DNA from: Welwitschia mirabilis
Taxonomy: Eukaryota > Gnetophyta > Gnetopsida > Welwitschiales
Assembly: GCA_051453625.1 (NCBI GenBank)
Contig: JBOZIK010000001.1
Span: 75,795,917-75,818,420 of the forward strand
Direction of reading: 5' to 3'
DNA length: 22,504 nt
Numbering within the stretch: the stretch's first letter is position 1; each line of letters begins with the position of its first letter. Below the pieces are notes generated by a model. The model did no database searches, was not told the DNA's origin, and saw only the letters and a list, made by a program, of their open reading frames with translations. Positions 1 to 9,809 of the stretch are shown here, in pieces. Both the position numbers and the translations under genes were made by a program.

Positions 1-152
1 TGGAAATCAATTCTCTAACTCTGAGCCTAGTGCCTTCGTTGGGATTACGACATTCAGGTAAACTCCCATCTATACTAGCGTGTGTTTTTGTGCAAGTTAT
101 ATCATTTATAGGTTTACATAAGTACTTCACGATTACATAAATTCGCACCGCA
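1..152 (+). mobile_element. 3' end of an Athila-like LTR (partial)
   Basis: The segment ends in CGCACCGCA, a normal LTR 3' end (..CA), then a 4-nt spacer ACAA and a possible primer-binding site. Read on the minus strand it starts TGCGGTGCGAATTT and continues into CTAGTATAGATGGGAG (63-78 on +). The same order of words occurs at 4222-4325 and at 22413-22504, so all three are LTR ends of one family. The match to 4248-4322 extends about 75 bp past CTAGTATA. The LTR start lies outside the window. Its orientation is opposite to the other two copies. The element type is inferred from the copy at 4222, which has a clear primer-binding site and gag. Confidence 0.6.
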
Positions 153-156
153 ACAA

Positions 157-168
157 TGTTCTTATTTC
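157..168 (+). other. Possible decayed primer-binding site
   Basis: The 12 bases TGTTCTTATTTC start 4 nt after the LTR end, the spacing also found at the right end of the window. Compared with the family pattern TGGCGCCGTTGC, four differences are C-to-T or G-to-A and three are transversions. The sequence alone is weak; position is the main support. Confidence 0.3.
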
Positions 169-900
169 ACTTTTTTTTCCTTTTTCTTTTTTCTAATGAA
201 AAACAGATGAAAAATTTTCATATGACTGGGCACTCCAAAAGATAAAGGTAAAGTCATAAGATGAAGATATAAAAGAACATTCTTAAACACTCTAAGACCC
301 TTTCATCATTGGGAAAAACATTTAAAATAAAGCATTTTCTTTTAAATTAAAGGTCATATACATATGAATGATTCGATAAATCCAATCTTACCACTATAAA
401 ATTCCCAAGTTAAAGACTAGCCATAGAAAGAAATACATAAATCAAGTTTAAAAGATAATCAAGTAATATCATAATGGCCTTCAAAGAAAAATGCTAAGAT
501 AAAATTTAGATGATTGCTTGAATATTTCCAACCTTTGCTCATTAACTTTTTAAAATTCTCAAATGATTAAGTCAAAAATCTCAATAGAGCCATCGAAAGT
601 ACTTTCTCAAAATAATAAAAAATAAATAAAAAATAACTGATAGTCATCCTGCTCATCATCTAAATGATAGATAGAATGAAAAAACAAAAATCAAAAACAA
701 AAATTATAAATCTAATAGAAAACTAAAGGGAGAAAATGATAATAGAGATATTCATCCTTATTATCATGGGGATGATGAAGGAAATGACAAAAGAAAAAAA
801 ATTAAAATAGAAAGCTAGATACAAAATAAAAAAGAAAACATCAAAGCCAATAAATTTTATTTAAATCCTAAAATCTAATTTTATTAAAAAGAAAGAAAAA
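169..900. other. Non-coding tract, probable element leader
   Basis: No open frame of useful length is present on either strand. The first part is T-rich (170-195), the rest A-rich. By position it would be the leader of the + strand element whose LTR ends at 152, but no + strand gag follows. From about 900-1060 the sequence passes into the truncated minus-strand element. A degenerate repeat at 636-850 is listed separately. Confidence 0.35.
636..850 (+). repeat. Two degenerate ~105-bp repeat units
   Basis: Two units begin GATAGTCATCCTGCTCATCA (638) and GATATTCATCCTTATTATCA (about 746), 108 bp apart. Each is followed by a GAT/ATGA-rich core and an A-rich stretch of AAAACAAAAAT-type words. Three related units lie at 3781-4060 in the same + orientation with spacing of 102-109 bp. 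Low complexity limits confidence. Confidence 0.45.
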
Positions 901-1059
901 GGGAAGGATCTATTGTGATGGTCTAAATATATTACATTCTTTTAGAGAAATAATGTCCAAACCAAATATTGACTAATTAATAAAACATAAAAGGTATACA
1001 ATTATTTTTTTAGTATAATCAATTGGAAGGAAAAAAGGGATAGTAGATAAAACTCTATG

Positions 1060-2060
1060 AGATCACATGAATGCATGAATTTTGAAAGTCAAAGGAGAGA
1101 TTGATGTTGAATTTGGCAAAAACATTTTCATTAATTATAAGATCATCATAAAGAAAAATATGTTTTAGTCCACTAGAAAAGTTTTTCATATTTAAATTCA
1201 AATTGTGATTTTCATTTTCTGGCTCATGTAGTGGATAATATCCTTTTAATAGTTGGATTTTCTTGTAATCTAAAGTTTTAATTTCTTCTTTATTTTTAAA
1301 GTTAAATGTATCAATGGCTTTTAACTTCTTTATCTTAAGTGAACCATCATAAAGTGTAGTCTCATGTAATATTACCTTTCTTTCTCTAAGGCAATGATGT
1401 TGAAGAAATAAAGCTGGTTTGATTTTATCTTTTAAGTGCTATTCATCACTTAGGTCTTTTTAAGATGCATCAAAAACTCTAATTGTAAATGTTTTATTTT
1501 TTAGGTGATACTTCATCATTCCAATTATTATATCAATAATGTAGTGGTCTATTACACAAAAGGCTCATCGTAGAAGTAGTGGGTATCCTCTTTAAATTTC
1601 ATGATAATAACATCTATTAGGTATTAGACCCCTTTAGTTTGTATGACTAAATATTTGGTAGCCCTTAAGGATTTATTAACTAAAGTATCCGTTAATTCTA
1701 AGATAATCTATGTAGGCTTTATTCTACCCTCTAAACTAAGTCTTTTGCAAATATGTGATGGCATGATATTAGCACTCACTTCAATGTCAATTAAATCTCT
1801 CCTAATATTTTTATTTCATTCTAATATGACATTCAACATTGTTGCCTCTAGATCTTTAATTTTGAAGAATTTTATTAAAACTAAATTTCTAAGGGATTGA
1901 GCTAAGAAAACTCTGTTAGGAATACTCTTTTTTTTTCTTTTTGTTAAGTATTTTCATAGTTTCGAGTACCCCAAATTTTTTTGTAAGAGTTTCTAGAAGG
2001 ATAATTTTATGCTTATATTTTTTATCAATGCTTTAAAATATTCATTAAAAGTTGAATTAT
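1060..2060 (-). pseudogene. Aspartic protease and linker remnant
   Basis: Read on the minus strand, a pre-protease segment near 2050-1900 gives ALIKNISIKLSF and then, with shifts, residues like those before plant gypsy proteases. At 1800-1741 the frame reads RDLIDIEVSANIMPSHICKR, the protease active-site region. The family's Asp-Leu-Gly-Ala is present as Asp-Ile-Glu-Val, so the Gly-Ala part is lost. Next come LSLEGRIKPT and a TAG stop, then a segment ending TIRVFDAS (about 1490-1455). The linker near 1360-1060 has LNMKNFSSGLKHIFL, resembling the segment that precedes RT in Athila-type polyproteins. Frameshifts and stops make it non-functional. The protein would process Gag-Pol. Confidence 0.65.
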
Positions 2061-2599
2061 TGTTAAGTCTATTAAGACAAGAGGTAGCTGATTACTTTTA
2101 TGAAGAATTTTTCTTTTCATTTTCACTAAGAGAATAGAACTTGTAATCTTTTAATATTTCACTGTTCTCTTCATCTTCATCATTTTGAGTGTTATTTTGG
2201 AAGTTTGATGCTTCATAAAAAGAAGTATTTACTTCATCTCCAATTCTTGTGACAACATCATAATCTCTTCTCATTTCATTGAGATTTGATAAAGGTTGTG
2301 TAGCTAATATTCCTTATGATCTTTGATTTGTCAATATGGCTTGTTAAAGGATGTTTACTAGGTCTTCAATGTTGGCATTTTATTTCTCTTATAATTTCAT
2401 AAAGTGAATAATAAGTGTTGAATAGAGTCATGTTGATGTTGAAAATTTGGTGCACTTGATTAAAAGTTTGAATTTTCTAATCAATTTTTAAAAGATTGAA
2501 AATTATTTTGAAAATAGTATTCAAATTATGTTATGCCTAATTTTCATTTTTAAAGTTTGGAAATGTTTGATTAAAAGTGCAAACTTCTTTAGATATCTT

Positions 2600-3690
2600 T
2601 TATTTGTAAGTGGATAAAAGTGGACAATTTTTAGTTATGTGGTCATTCTTCTTGCATAAGTCATATGTTTGCATAACATTTTTTTCCATTGTTTATTTAG
2701 CATATAATATTATTTTAATATACTTATCTAGGGTTATTTTGAAATTTTAACTTAGATCTGTAGGGTTTTCATCCACCTATTTTTCTTACTTAACCTCTTT
2801 CAAATCTTTGATGAGTTACTCTACAGTGTGTTTTTCCTTTGATGTTGACCAAGTTTAAATTATCTCCATAAGTTCTTCTAATACTTTTCAAGCATTTTGT
2901 AACATGAGGTTCATAAGGCTTGCATCATAGGAGAAGTCTACAAGTTATTTTATATGGCAATTTACTCCACCATAAAAGTAGTCAACTAGTTTTTCTTGTG
3001 AAAAAGTGTTTACTTAATTAGAGTGAATTGCTATAAATAACCATTCATATGTGGAAGCATAATCCTCATTTGTTGTTGTTAAAAGTTTATTACTTTTTTT
3101 TTTCCTTTTTCTAGTGGTTTCTTCACTTATAAACCTTTTAATGAAGATTTTCTAGACTTGATCCTAAGATTTTAAACTTTTATGGGATATAGGTTTTAGC
3201 TAATTTTAAGCTTTTCCTTTCAAAGTCATGGGAAAGATTATGATATATTTTCTATTACCAATCCTCTTTTTTTTTTTGTTTCTGGAGGTAAGAATTAATT
3301 GTTCTATGTTAGTAATGTATTGGAGGGGATTCTCATCATATTCATACTAATATTTAATAGACATTTAGGTTCTTTAACTTAACATCATCTCTTAGAGATA
3401 AATTGAAAGGAGCTTAAATTTCTTGTTTCCTATTTGCTAGTAATTCCCTTGAAATAAGGTTTGCATTAAGACTATAGGTTAAAAACCCTATAACTTGTTT
3501 TTATTTTAGGATAGAGTTTGATATTATGAATTGATTATTTTCCTCTAAATTTTCTTCTACATGATTTTCTTGAATAGGATCTGATTTAAAAAAAGTAAAT
3601 TCAAAAGAATATTGTATGCATCTAAAGATTATTTTTGAATTCGATTTCAAAGTCTACTAGTCCTTCTCTAGTGTTTTCCTTCTATCAATA
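2600..3690 (-). pseudogene. Retrotransposon gag (capsid) remnant
   Basis: Scattered gag words occur in the right order on the minus strand: IFPMTLKGKA (around 3238-3205), the pattern before a conserved tryptophan in plant Ty3/gypsy capsids; then KIFIKRFISEE (about 3155-3120); YASTYEWLF (about 3060-3030); and EKLVDYFYGGVN (about 2995-2955). A zinc-knuckle remnant closes the domain. The frame changes several times and many stops are present. The likely start is near 3690, just after a T-rich stretch ending TTTGTAG (about 3745), which resembles a 3' splice site but is untested. Gag would form the virus-like particle that packages element RNA. Confidence 0.65.
2624..2665 (-). pseudogene. Gag zinc knuckle with first Cys replaced by Tyr
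   Basis: The minus strand reads YDLCKKNDHITKNC. Spacing fits a CX2CX4HX4C nucleocapsid knuckle exactly, except that the first position is Tyr (TAT) instead of Cys. A single G-to-A change from TGT would do this. The motif directly follows the gag capsid remnant, as expected. An intact knuckle binds element RNA during packaging. Confidence 0.6.
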
Positions 3691-3699
3691 GCATTTATT

Positions 3700-4194
3700 T
3701 CTAATATTTCTTTTTTGGGCTGATCATGTCATAGAATCCTACAAATAAAAAATAATAAAAAGTAAATTAAAAATAATAAATAGTTATTCTAACTATCATG
3801 GAAATGACAAAGATGATGACAAACATAGAAAGTAGAAAACAAAAACTTAATAAAGAAAAAAACAAAAAGATAGAAAAACACATAGTCTATCATTCTTTTG
3901 ATCATTTAGATGACAAATAAGATTATAAAGATCAATTTTATAATACAAAACCAAAATTTAAAAACAAAAACCACGAAGAGAAACTAAAATCATAGACTAT
4001 CATCCTGATTTTCATGGCAACAATAGAGGGGGTGATGGTTATTTTCTTATTGAAATCATAACTAAAAAGTTTCAAACATAGGGGGAAAAAGAACTATAGT
4101 TTCTAATTAAAATATAATATCACTATGAATAAATACTCAAATGAAAATATAATGTACTTATTCAAATGACGATAATACTCATGCTCCTATGTAG
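3700..4194 (-). other. Leader of the Athila-like element
   Basis: This is the stretch between the primer-binding site and gag, without an open frame. It contains three degenerate ~105-bp units at about 3781, 3883 and 3992 (+ strand view), each with an A-rich spacer such as AAAAACAAAAACC. Two similar units lie at 636-850. Confidence 0.5.
3781..4060 (+). repeat. Three degenerate ~105-bp repeat units
   Basis: The units start TAGTTATTCTAACTATCATG (about 3780), TAGTCTATCATTCTTTTGAT (about 3883) and TAGACTATCATCCTGATTTT (about 3992). Spacing is 102 and 109 bp. Each has a GAT/ATG-rich core and an A-rich tail. They lie in the element leader, antisense to its transcription. Confidence 0.45.
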
Positions 4195-4215
4195 CCTTCC
4201 TCAGCAATGATGCCA
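4195..4215 (-). other. Primer-binding site, tRNA-Asp type, decayed
   Basis: The minus strand reads TGGCATCATTGCTGAGGA followed by AGG, six bases after the LTR end. From family knowledge, Athila-type elements carry TGGCGCCGTTGCCGGGGA, complementary to the tRNA-Asp 3' end. The five differences are all transitions (G-to-A or C-to-T), most at former CG positions. This fixes both the element orientation and the inner LTR boundary. Confidence 0.8.
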
Positions 4216-4221
4216 ATTTAT

Positions 4222-5220
4222 TGTGGTATTTCTTTATGCATGTGCATACTAGTATAAGTGAAAGTAACTCAAATGTTTTATCTCATTAAATACTATGAGA
4301 TGAAACTAAGAATTAATTTTCATTAGAAAATGGTAATCAAATTTAAAAAATAATGTAGAAAATAAAGATGTAATTCAAATGCAAATGCAAATGCAAATAA
4401 ATCTAAATGCAATGCAAAATGAGGCTAAGCCACTTTCCTTCAGCCTTAATAAAGGTTCTCCTTAAGATCTATATCATTAATGAAATTGTCACCAGATTAA
4501 ATTTTATATAAATCATAAGGGAAAAACCAGATTAAGGGTAATAGAAATCATAAGTAACATTTGACAAACTAACATGCACAAAGACAAATAGAGTTTTGTA
4601 TTAAAAAGGAATTAGAATCTATGTTATCAAATAGTTGATCCTTAATGAAGGATGCATAGCCATCTAGATGGATTCATGCCCTTTAATCTCCTATCATAAT
4701 AACTTCCATTGTAATAAAGATAAAGAGGAAAGTGAAAGTGGGGTTTTATTTATAGGGTTACAAAGTAGAGAATGACAATTAAAGGCACTCCAAAACGTGC
4801 TTCATTATAGAAAAGAAATGGACAAAATAATTAAGGTTAACTATCAGAATCAGTTACAATGGTTGTCTTGTCTATTGTCCAGACATCATAGGCGATGAAA
4901 ACTTCTTATAAAAGATGACTTAGCAAATGACTCAGTAGTGCCTCAGTAGTCCATGTCAGCATCAAATGTAGTCATTGTCTTAGCTATTGTAAGGACAACA
5001 TAAGGGATGATATTCTTATTTATTCATCTAAGTGAGGAGAAGTTAGATTTTTTGTCAATAATCTTACTTCAAAGCTCTGCATATTAGAATATGCCTTAAA
5101 TGCCTCAAATTATGTTAACTATTGCACATTTCTGGGATCTTCCATCAGTTCTCTAAAATCCTTAGAATTACATCTAAACTTGTATAAATGTCATATAAAA
5201 TAGCTCATAAAACCCCATCA
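4222..5220 (-). mobile_element. 5' LTR of the Athila-like element
   Basis: On the minus strand the LTR starts TGATGGGGTTTTATGAGC (at 5220) and ends AAATACCACA (at 4222), 6 nt before the primer-binding site. The inner boundary is well supported by that site and by the related ends at 152 and 22413. The outer boundary is less certain; it was chosen because TGATGGGG is a plausible LTR start and gives a 999-bp LTR. A TATA box lies at 4747-4754. Between TATA and the inner end, the + strand has a short ATGCAA-rich run (about 4376-4420). No second copy is present in the window. Confidence 0.6.
4747..4754 (-). promoter_or_regulatory. LTR TATA box
   Basis: The minus strand reads CCCTATAAATAAAACCCC, a good plant TATA box, within the LTR about 530 bp from its inner end. 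By position it would start the U3-to-R transcript near 4720. Given element decay, activity is unlikely. Confidence 0.5.
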
Positions 5221-5580
5221 AATACACACAAATGATAGTGCATCATTAGGAAAGGTACAATATCTAAAATTTAAACTAAAAAAAAGATCATCATGAATAA
5301 GGTATGTGAAACTAAACTCTAATTTTACATGGATAAATAAGATATGAAGAATAAAGATGCTAAAGAAAAACTATTGATTATGAAATAAAATCTAACCAGG
5401 TGTAGAGATTTGAAGGTTATGCCTTGGCTAATCAAGTTATAGGTATCTATTTCTCTATTAACTCTAGTATTTTGTATCATACATTTTATCTTACTTGAGT
5501 TATTCTACATTAATCTAGGATAATCATTCATGAAGTAGTGTTTCGAATGTTATTTAATAGTTTTTTATGTATATGCTTCT
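5221..5580. other. Unassigned AT-rich sequence
   Basis: I see no gene or recognisable element part here. It lies between the outer end of the Athila-like LTR and the first cluster of ACATCT words. Confidence 0.3.
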
Positions 5581-5585
5581 AATAT

Positions 5586-5870
5586 AAATAGACATCTTGG
5601 AATCTCATAAATATCTAATATGTAAAATTACATTTCACCTTAATTATTGCTCAAAAGAGATACTGTTATAAAATTTCATATCTCTATGTTTTTATGAAAA
5701 CTTTTAGTGTAGACATCTTTACCTTAGATCCACATCTTCATACCCCATAAACATCTCATACTTTTATTAATGTCTACTATTAAAAATTCTAGCTTTACAC
5801 TAATTCTGTGTGTATTTCTTCCTAATCCATAAATGTTTACTCAATTTATTTTTGATGTCTATAAGATGTT
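5586..5870. repeat. Left cluster of ACATCT/AGATGT words
   Basis: Words include TAGACATCTTGG (about 5587), GTAGACATCTTTA (about 5708), CACATCTTCAT, AACATCTCAT and GATGTCTATAAGATGTTT (5852-5869). A similar, denser cluster sits at 8850-9320. Clusters of short words in both orientations are typical of subterminal regions of plant CACTA or Mutator-like transposons, but I could not find terminal inverted repeats, so the element type is inference only. Confidence 0.35.
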
Positions 5871-8849
5871 TATCCACAATGAAAATGTGAAAATAAAGAT
5901 GGAGTTATATGCTTATACATATTTTAAATTCCTCCTTTAAAATTATCACTTTGTATTTACATAAGAAATACTTATCTCATTTCACAATACTTTAGCTATC
6001 AGGTTAAAGATTTGTAATATTCTAAGACATTGTTCTTTATATTTAAAGAATTTTTTATATTTATATTGATATAATTTTTATTTGCACTTTTTAATTTATC
6101 CTTTTTTTTATTATTTTAGTTTAGACATAAGTAAAGAGATTAGAGGAAATAATTCAAAGGGGTCTAAAAGAGGGACAAGATTAAATAAGGATAAAGAAGT
6201 AGCTTAAAAAGCTACTATGAGCCTACACTCATGAACTCAAGCAAGGAAAAGAGGTTCTTTAGCTAAAAATCTACTATTTTTGCAATTTAAAGACTCTTGA
6301 ATATAAATGAAATAAACAAGCTTAATCAAGAATTTCTTTGAGCTTCTATACTAGCAAAAATGAGTGGATCTAATAAAAATATTCTAGAACAAATTTTTAA
6401 ATAATTATATAGCAATATACATGATATGAATAACAAAGAAGGTAAATTTACAAGACAAGTGAGTAATGAAATGTTATACATTTATCTATATTTTTAAATA
6501 ATTTATTAGCGATAAAAGTAATATATTCTTATTAAGTGTACTTTACATCATTTAAAAGTATCTTTATAAATAAAAGCTTAAAGTGTTACAGAAACCACTT
6601 ATCATATGCATTTTTATCTCCCAAACATTACATTAAAGGAAATATTAGAGAGAAAAAAATTCTAATAATACTTTTACATTGAGTTTAATTGTTTTTTATA
6701 ATATTTTGGTTTAAGGTAGAAGTTTATAACAATTGTAAAACCATGAAAACAAGAGTTATTTATTTCTTAATTTTCATAATTCAAATATATATTTATTTGT
6801 TATGTGTATGAACATGATTTTTCAATTTAATCATGCATAGTATTTTGACCATCCATTTTTTATTAACATGCTCATTTTAAATTTTAGATTTATTATACCA
6901 TCCTATAATTTAATTAGGTCTACAAAACCCCTATTAGAATTTAGTAAGAAATAAAGTGTAGTTAAGGAAAGGGATGAAGGCATAAGCTTTCAAAACAAAA
7001 TTTAAATAAGCATAGATTTTTTTCATTAATGAATATTAGGTTTACATCTATAGCCAAGGCAATGGATAAGAATGGTAGAAATAGTAGGTAGCTAGATAAG
7101 AGGAAATCCTATCAGAAGAGATGGACATGCGAAGATGGCAAAAAATTGGTGAGTATCACAATAGTAAAAATGGCAGAAGTAAAGGTAAAGCAACTTCTAG
7201 GAGGTAAAAATTATGATTTAGGACATGAAGAGGATTTTTCATCTACATGAGGGTACAACATCAACTGGAAGATACCAAAAGTANNNNNNNNNNNNNNNNN
7301 NNNNNNNNNNNNNNNNNNNNNNNNNNNNNNNNNNNNNNNNNNNNNNNNNNNNNNNNNNNNNNNNNNNNNNNNNNNNNNNNNNNNNNNNNNNNNNNNNNNN
7401 NNNNNNNNNNNNNNNNNNNNNNNNNNNNNNNNNNNNNNNNNNNNNNNNNNNNNNNNNNNNNNNNNNNNNNNNNNNNNNNNNNNNNNNNNNNNNNNNNNNN
7501 NNNNNNNNNNNNNNNNNNNNNNNNNNNNNNNNNNNNNNNNNNNNNNNNNNNNNNNNNNNNNNNNNNNNNNNNNNNNNNNNNNNNNNNNNNNNNNNNNNNN
7601 NNNNNNNNNNNNNNNNNNNNNNNNNNNNNNNNNNNNNNNNNNNNNNNNNNNNNNNNNNNNNNNNNNNNNNNNNNNNNNNNNNNNNNNNNNNNNNNNNNNN
7701 NNNNNNNNNNNNNNNNNNNNNNNNNNNNNNNNNNNNNNNNNNNNNNNNNNNNNNNNNNNNNNNNNNNNNNNNNNNNNNNNNNNNNNNNNNNNNNNNNNNN
7801 NNNNNNNNNNNNNNNNNNNNNNNNNNNNNNNNNNNNNNNNNNNNNNNNNNNNNNNNNNNNNNNNNNNNNNNNNNNNNNNNNNNNNNNNNNNNNNNNNNNN
7901 NNNNNNNNNNNNTTATAGTAATAAATATGTACCTTTTAGAGCCATGCATCCTTGTGATTTTAAGATTATATAGATAGGAATAACAACCATTGATGAAGTC
8001 ACTCCATACAGTCATCCACTAGTTGATGTACTAGTAGTACCATTAGATCCTTCTCAAGAAGAAACACCTATTTTTTTAATATTTTAATCACACCATAAAA
8101 AAACTCCAAGATGCAATAATAAGTAAGATATTTAAGTAAAAAAAGTCAATAAACTTTGAGCTCTAGTTATTAACATGAGACATTTTATCCTTAAGGAATT
8201 TACTAAGAATATTCTTGAAAATAGCATAATGGAATAGATTATAGTGATGATAATCAATCATACATTACACCATTAGGTTTAGATGTTTCTCTTAGTACTC
8301 ATTAAATGGATGATGTTCAAAAATAGAAAGAAGGAAAATAAAAAATTATTATATGAAGAGGATATAAAAGATAGAAATAAGGGAAGAAGGAAAATGTAGT
8401 AGAAAGATTGGATTTAAAACATATTTATATGCTTTCTATGGAAATGACTTTTGAAGACATCAATTGACTTCATTACTATGTCAGTTTGCTAATTTTATTA
8501 TGTGTTTATACGTCATTGTAGTTAATTATTTCTTATTTATGTTATGCTAGTGTATAAATTTTCTACAAATTATTTTAATAGAAAAAACCTCAATTTTGTT
8601 TTATATCTTAAGTGATTTTCACTTAATAAATTTCTCAATTATAATTTTGTCATATCTTACTTACTGTAAAATTTTACTTCCATGATATTAAAGTGTAATA
8701 TCAATTGTTATGAGTAGTTTTATAAACCTTGTTTGAAAATGGATGCTACTAAATTATTTATCAAGTTTTGAACATCATCAAAAGGGTGGGAATTATTCAT
8801 CCAACAATTTTTAATGTGTCAAATTTGTTAAAACTAGTGTTACATGCAT
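5871..8849. other. Unassigned interior, possible worn DNA transposon
   Basis: No intact frame is present, and 7284-7912 is a gap. After the gap, 7920-8087 (+) reads with a single TAG stop: NKYVPFRAMHPCDFKII, stop, IGITTIDEVTPYSHPLVDVL and a little more. The second part resembles in general style (Val-Asp/Asp-Glu-Val then a Pro-rich run) the accessory protein of plant CACTA elements, but this is a weak impression. A segment at 6120-6200 (+) reads KGSKRGTRLNK with basic character. I do not assign a function. Confidence 0.25.
7284..7912. other. Assembly gap (629 N)
   Basis: A run of 629 undefined bases. Long apparent reading frames across it are artefacts of translating N as an open codon. Confidence 0.99.
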
Positions 8850-9320
8850 GTAGATGTTAAGATAATAAAAGATCATTTAAGTTTTCCATAAACATATATA
8901 AAGATGAAAGACATTTACTACACATGAAGATGTATACAAAATGTGATGCTATTATGGCATCTATAGATGTTGAAGACATCTCAAATGAATTATGAAAACT
9001 TCATAAAATATGTCTAATAGAAGAAGACATCCCAACCAAACTAAAGTAATAATAGAGTTCTAGCACCGATTGAAGATGTTTATAACTTTTAAAGACATCT
9101 ATTCAATTTAAATATCTCTATATAGAATTGAGAAGTGGAAATAGAGTGAAAAAATATATACTTAAAAAATATGCCTCAATAACTTGTAAACATCTACAAC
9201 TTCTAAAGAAATGTAGGATGGAAAATTAAAAGGCCCATCACAAAAACTAATCCTAGCTATTTAAGTGCAATTTGAACTACTTGAACACTTAATGTAGCTT
9301 TTTTGGATGTCTTTCAAGCT
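8850..9320. repeat. Right cluster of ACATCT/AGATGT words
   Basis: About ten related words in both orientations: GAAGATGTATAC, GCATCTATAGATGTTGAAG, AGAAGACATCCC, GAAGATGTTTATAACTT, AAAGACATCTATTC, AACATCTACAACTTC and GGATGTCTTTC. CATCTATAGATG (8959-8970) is a perfect palindrome. It appears to pair with the cluster at 5586-5870, about 3 kb away. Confidence 0.4.
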
Positions 9321-9329
9321 ATTCTACAT

Positions 9330-9809
9330 GCTTAAAATAATTTATTTAAATACTATCTAAGATATTTGAATAAAATTAACAAATAGAATAAATTAAACTC
9401 AAGACAAGAACTGATGTTAATTCGTGAATAAGCTCTAATATAATAGGTAGTAATATGTAGATTATATTGCGTTTTTCTCTTGAATGAGACCTTGGAATAT
9501 ATTGGATAAATCGTGTTCTCAAAAAAATAATTTCACTTATCAAATGTAATAATAAATCAAAAGAAGAACTTATAGAACAATAATGACATTTCATAGGGAA
9601 TCAACTATTTCATTGTCTTTAAGAAGATACCCTACCATAGTTACATCATGAAGATCTAATCTATAACATCTTTGTTTCCTTCTTTCTTTATCTTAAGTAA
9701 GGATTTATTAATTGTTAAATTGTTTTATACATATTTATTTTATATTAATTATATAAATCTATTAAATTTGTTTTTGGTAGAATAAATGTTTGTTTTACTT
9801 CTAGTTATT
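9330..9809. other. Unassigned AT-rich sequence
   Basis: No recognisable gene or element domain. A 72-codon minus-strand frame at 9376-9594 has no family resemblance I can name and is probably chance. Confidence 0.3.

Larger units (their letters stand above)
1060..5220 (-). mobile_element. Truncated Athila-like Ty3/gypsy element
   Basis: In minus-strand order the element has an LTR (5220 to 4222), a primer-binding site (4215-4195), a ~500-nt leader, a gag remnant, a zinc-knuckle remnant, an aspartic-protease remnant and the protease-to-RT linker. No reverse transcriptase, RNase H, integrase or second LTR follows; similarity fades near 1060. The clade call rests on a primer-binding site resembling the tRNA-Asp 3' end, the gag type, and a linker between protease and RT. 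It is heavily decayed, with many in-frame TAG and TGA stops that fit CAG, CGA or TGG codons hit by C-to-T or G-to-A changes. Confidence 0.7.

Noticed and set aside
1643-1900. 85-codon + strand frame
   Set aside because: It is the antisense of the protease remnant on the minus strand, where the known motif order is readable.
7225-8015. Long frames of 223-258 codons on both strands
   Set aside because: Almost all codons are N from the assembly gap; only short flanks are real sequence.
5501-9329. Possible 10-bp target-site duplication TATTCTACAT (5501-5510 and 9320-9329) around the ACATCT clusters
   Set aside because: The sequences just inside the two copies do not form terminal inverted repeats, and a 10-bp match in AT-rich DNA is not rare.
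9376-9594. 72-codon minus frame starting MKCHYCSISSS
   Set aside because: No family resemblance, no supporting context, and a length expected by chance in AT-rich DNA of this size.
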